This document shows positions 11,500 to 13,177 of a stretch of DNA of 13,177 nt, piece after piece (the stretch's first letter is position 1; every line of letters starts with the position of its first letter). The DNA comes from Solidesulfovibrio magneticus. Its GTDB lineage: Bacteria > Desulfobacterota > Desulfovibrionia > Desulfovibrionales > Desulfovibrionaceae. The position numbers and the translations under genes are program-made. Below the pieces are notes generated by a model. The model had not been told where the DNA came from. It did no database searches and saw only the letters and a program-made list of their open reading frames with translations. The stretch covers positions 1-13,177 of the forward strand of contig DLGG01000041.1 of assembly GCA_002482565.1 (NCBI GenBank). Reading direction: 5' to 3'.

Positions 11500-12882
11500 T
11501 TATTGGCCCTCTCCGGTCGGCCGGACCAGCCGCAAGGTTTGCCACGCCCCGCCCCGGCAGCGCAACCACAAGACCACGGCCATGACCGCCGCGTAAAAGG
11601 CGAACACGCCCCAAAGCCCCACCACGCCGACGGAAAAGGCCGTCACCGCCAGCCAGGCCGGGGCCACCAGGGCAAAGGCCGACACCAGGGCGGCGGCCAT
11701 CATGAGATAGCGGGTGTCGCCGGCCCCGCGCAGCACGCCAAAGGCGGCGTGGATGACCACGTCGCAAAACCCGATCACCGCCACCCAGGCGAAAAGCGGC
11801 CGGCAGTAGGCCAGGGCCGCGCCAAAGGAGGCGTCGGCTTGGTTGGGGCGGAAGATCAGGGCCAGCTGGTCCGGGAAGCTCAGGAACACGGCGGCCATGA
11901 CGGCCATGTACACGGCCATGATCCACACGGCGCTGCCGGCGGCCCGCACGGCCTCGGCCGGCCGGCCCGCGCCCATGGACTGGCCCACGATGACGGCCAG
12001 GCCCTGGGACAGGCCAATAAGCGGCAGGAAGGCCGGGGTGTTGGCCGACAGCACGATGCTCGTGGCTGTCAATTCCGCCTTGCCGATGCGCCCGGCCAGG
12101 GCAATGAACACCGTGGCCGCGAACACGTCCAGAAACACCTGCGCCCCGCCCGGCATCCCCAGGCGCACCAGACGCGCGAAAAGCGGCCGATCCAAGGCCC
12201 GGCCCCGAAACACGCCGTACAGGCCGTCGTTGCGGCGGGTGAAGATGAGCAGGCCGTACGCGCCGGCCATGGCCGCCCAGGCCGTGACCGTGGCCAGGGC
12301 CGAGCCGGCCACGCCCAGGGACGGCAAGCCCCAGTTGCCAAATATCAGCAGGTAGTTGAGCGGAATGTTGAGGATGGCCCCGCCGATGTTGACGCACATG
12401 ACCACCCGGGTCAGCCCCCGGCCGCTGAAAAAGGCGGCCAGGGCGGCTTCGAGCACCATGAACCCGGCCCCGAGCATGAGCACGCGGTAGTAGGTCTCCT
12501 CCAGGGAGCGCACCTCGGCCGGATGGCCCATGGCGGCGAAAATCGGGCCGGCGGCCAGGGCCAAAAGGATCAGCGGCGCAAACGACGCCACGGCGAACCA
12601 CACGCCCTGCCAGACCACCCGGCCGACCTTGTCGGTCTGGCCGGCCCCGACGTGCTGGGCCACGAGCACCCCGGCGTAGCCGGCCGTGCCCAGAAAAAAG
12701 GAGGTGAGCAGAAAAAAAGTGGCTCCGGCCGGCAGCGAGGCGGCCAGGGCGTCCTGGGAATACCAGCCAAGAAAAATGCGGTCGGTCAGGTGCATGGCCG
12801 TGATGGAACCCATGCCGGCGAGCAGGGGCAAACCGATGCGCAAAACGTGGGCGATGCCGCCCGGTCCATGCCAGCGTTGCAT
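11500..12882 (-). CDS. MATE-family multidrug/metabolite exporter
   Basis: This 460-residue membrane protein has about 12 hydrophobic helices in two similar halves, as in NorM/DinF-type MATE transporters, which export organic cations or metabolites in exchange for Na+ or H+. Typical segments are the N-terminal GLPLLAGMGSITAMHLTDRIF..W, FLGTAGYAGVLVAQHVGAG, NIGGAILNIPLNYLLIFG (about 163-180), LGMPGGAQVFLDVF in the second half, GLSQGLAVIVGQSMGAGRP and AAFGVLRGAGDTRY. The substrate cannot be predicted. I chose ATG 12882, which has GGAG 7 nt upstream; the longer open frame to 13098 would add 72 atypical residues and overlap a divergent gene. It is the first of the - strand genes and has no obvious functional link to ubiE downstream. 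Confidence 0.9.
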   Translation of the reverse strand: MQRWHGPGGIAHVLRIGLPLLAGMGSITAMHLTDRIFLGWYSQDALAASLPAGATFFLLTSFFLGTAGYAGVLVAQHVGAGQTDKVGRVVWQGVWFAVASFAPLILLALAAGPIFAAMGHPAEVRSLEETYYRVLMLGAGFMVLEAALAAFFSGRGLTRVVMCVNIGGAILNIPLNYLLIFGNWGLPSLGVAGSALATVTAWAAMAGAYGLLIFTRRNDGLYGVFRGRALDRPLFARLVRLGMPGGAQVFLDVFAATVFIALAGRIGKAELTATSIVLSANTPAFLPLIGLSQGLAVIVGQSMGAGRPAEAVRAAGSAVWIMAVYMAVMAAVFLSFPDQLALIFRPNQADASFGAALAYCRPLFAWVAVIGFCDVVIHAAFGVLRGAGDTRYLMMAAALVSAFALVAPAWLAVTAFSVGVVGLWGVFAFYAAVMAVVLWLRCRGGAWQTLRLVRPTGEGQ

Positions 12883-12963
12883 GAGGCGTCTCCGCTGGTC
12901 TCCGAGGATAGGAGGCCGGGTATTGCAGCCGAGGGGGAATCCCCGGGCTTGGCGAGGGTGCGG

Positions 12964-12992
12964 GTTGTGGCAGAGTTTTTGCTTGGCGTCAA
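12964..12992 (-). promoter_or_regulatory. Possible sigma-70 promoter of the MATE gene
   Basis: On the - strand TTGACG (12992-12987) lies 17 nt before CACAAC (12969-12964; 3 of 6 to TATAAT), about 80 nt before the MATE start. It overlaps the sigma-54 promoter candidate on the other strand, so the two would compete. Confidence 0.3.
12968..12983 (+). promoter_or_regulatory. Sigma-54 (RpoN) -24/-12 promoter
   Basis: tggcagagtttttgct matches the RpoN consensus TGGCACG-N4-TTGCW at all key positions: TGGCA at -24 and TTGCT at -12 with exact spacing; only the two bases after TGGCA differ. The start of transcription would fall near 12994, about 40 nt before the ATG at 13034. A hairpin with 10-nt arms (9 of 10 paired), gacgccggac-cgac-gtccggcgcc (12993-13016), lies at the predicted 5' end of the mRNA. 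RpoN promoters need an enhancer-binding activator; none is encoded in the window and the 84 bp between the promoter and the MATE start show no clear tandem binding sites. Confidence 0.6.
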
Positions 12993-13033
12993 GACGCCGG
13001 ACCGACGTCCGGCGCCAAAACGAGGAGCCGCCC

Positions 13034-13177
13034 ATGCCAGCCGCAACCCCAGCCGCCGTGGACATTCTGGACGCCCTGCTTCGGGCCGACGACGACACGC
13101 CCTACCCCGGCGAACAGGATCTGGCCCGGCTCATCCGCCGCGCCGCCGCTCCCCCGCCGCGCACCCCGGCCGCCCCG
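13034..13177 (+). CDS. Unidentified protein, N-terminal fragment (cut by the window end)
   Basis: ATG 13034 has a good AGGAG ribosome site at 13023-13027 and the frame is open to the last base, giving 48 residues. The start, MPAATPAAVDILDALLRADD, is acidic and looks helical; it continues with TPYPGEQDLARLIRR and then a stretch rich in Ala and Pro that looks like a flexible linker. There is no signal peptide or membrane helix. I do not recognise the family. It is divergent from the MATE gene and sits behind a sigma-54 promoter candidate, which suggests conditional expression. The Ala/Pro linker suggests a domain boundary, with the main domain outside the window. Confidence 0.65.
   Translation, partial: MPAATPAAVDILDALLRADDDTPYPGEQDLARLIRRAAAPPPRTPAAP

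Noticed and set aside
11381..12601. Upstream extension of the ubiE frame to a 636-codon open frame
   Set aside because: The extra part is out of frame inside the MATE gene and has low-complexity Arg/Gly content. The ATG at 11380 has a strong ribosome site and the family's start.
12883..13098. N-terminal extension of the MATE gene
   Set aside because: It would overlap the divergent gene and its promoter; the added residues are Arg/Ser-rich and not MATE-like.

Overview
The window looks like chromosomal DNA of a GC-rich sulfate reducer of the Desulfovibrionaceae (Desulfovibrio or Solidesulfovibrio type). This rests on the very high GC content and codon bias, cytochrome bd oxidase genes next to quinone-related genes, a small four-Cys protein of a kind I associate with this group, and the 'atgcctccggcgg' terminator-like repeats. 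It is inference from gene content; no marker gene is present. I see no rRNA, tRNA, CRISPR array, transposase or prophage gene.

Left part, + strand. The end of a helicase-like gene (1-135) is followed by a 28-bp perfect AT-rich palindrome. A signalling cluster comes next: a membrane-anchored sensor with a HAMP linker and a SpoIIE/PP2C phosphatase domain (267-2456), a 58-residue four-Cys protein directly behind it (2471-2647), a structured leader, a single-domain CheY-like receiver (2866-3294), and a cytochrome-b5-like/DUF2231 membrane protein that overlaps the receiver gene by 4 nt (3291-4028).

Middle. A convergent 353-bp non-coding region (4029-4381) holds several hairpins: two terminator-like elements in opposite orientation sharing an identical 13-mer, and between them a 76-nt near-perfect hairpin.

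Right part, - strand. In transcription order: MATE exporter (12882 to 11500), UbiE/MenG-type C-methyltransferase (11380 to 10691), a second SAM methyltransferase (10604 to 10002), cydA (9984 to 8599), cydB (8534 to 7536), a UbiA-family prenyltransferase (7531 to 6587), and a soluble PAS histidine kinase (6499 to 4382). From the second methyltransferase to the prenyltransferase the gaps are 17, 64 and 4 nt, which indicates one operon. The likely theme is microaerobic respiration and oxygen defence: CydAB oxidises a quinol with O2, while UbiE and UbiA act in or near quinone synthesis. The kinase may sense a related signal.

Right edge. A divergent promoter region carries a very good sigma-54 -24/-12 match in front of an unidentified gene cut by the window end (13034 onward). 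No clearly new defence or mobile system is visible. The best leads are the 76-nt hairpin with its flanking repeats, the 28-bp palindrome, the four-Cys protein coupled to the phosphatase, the structured leader of the receiver gene, and the methyltransferase-cydAB-ubiA operon.
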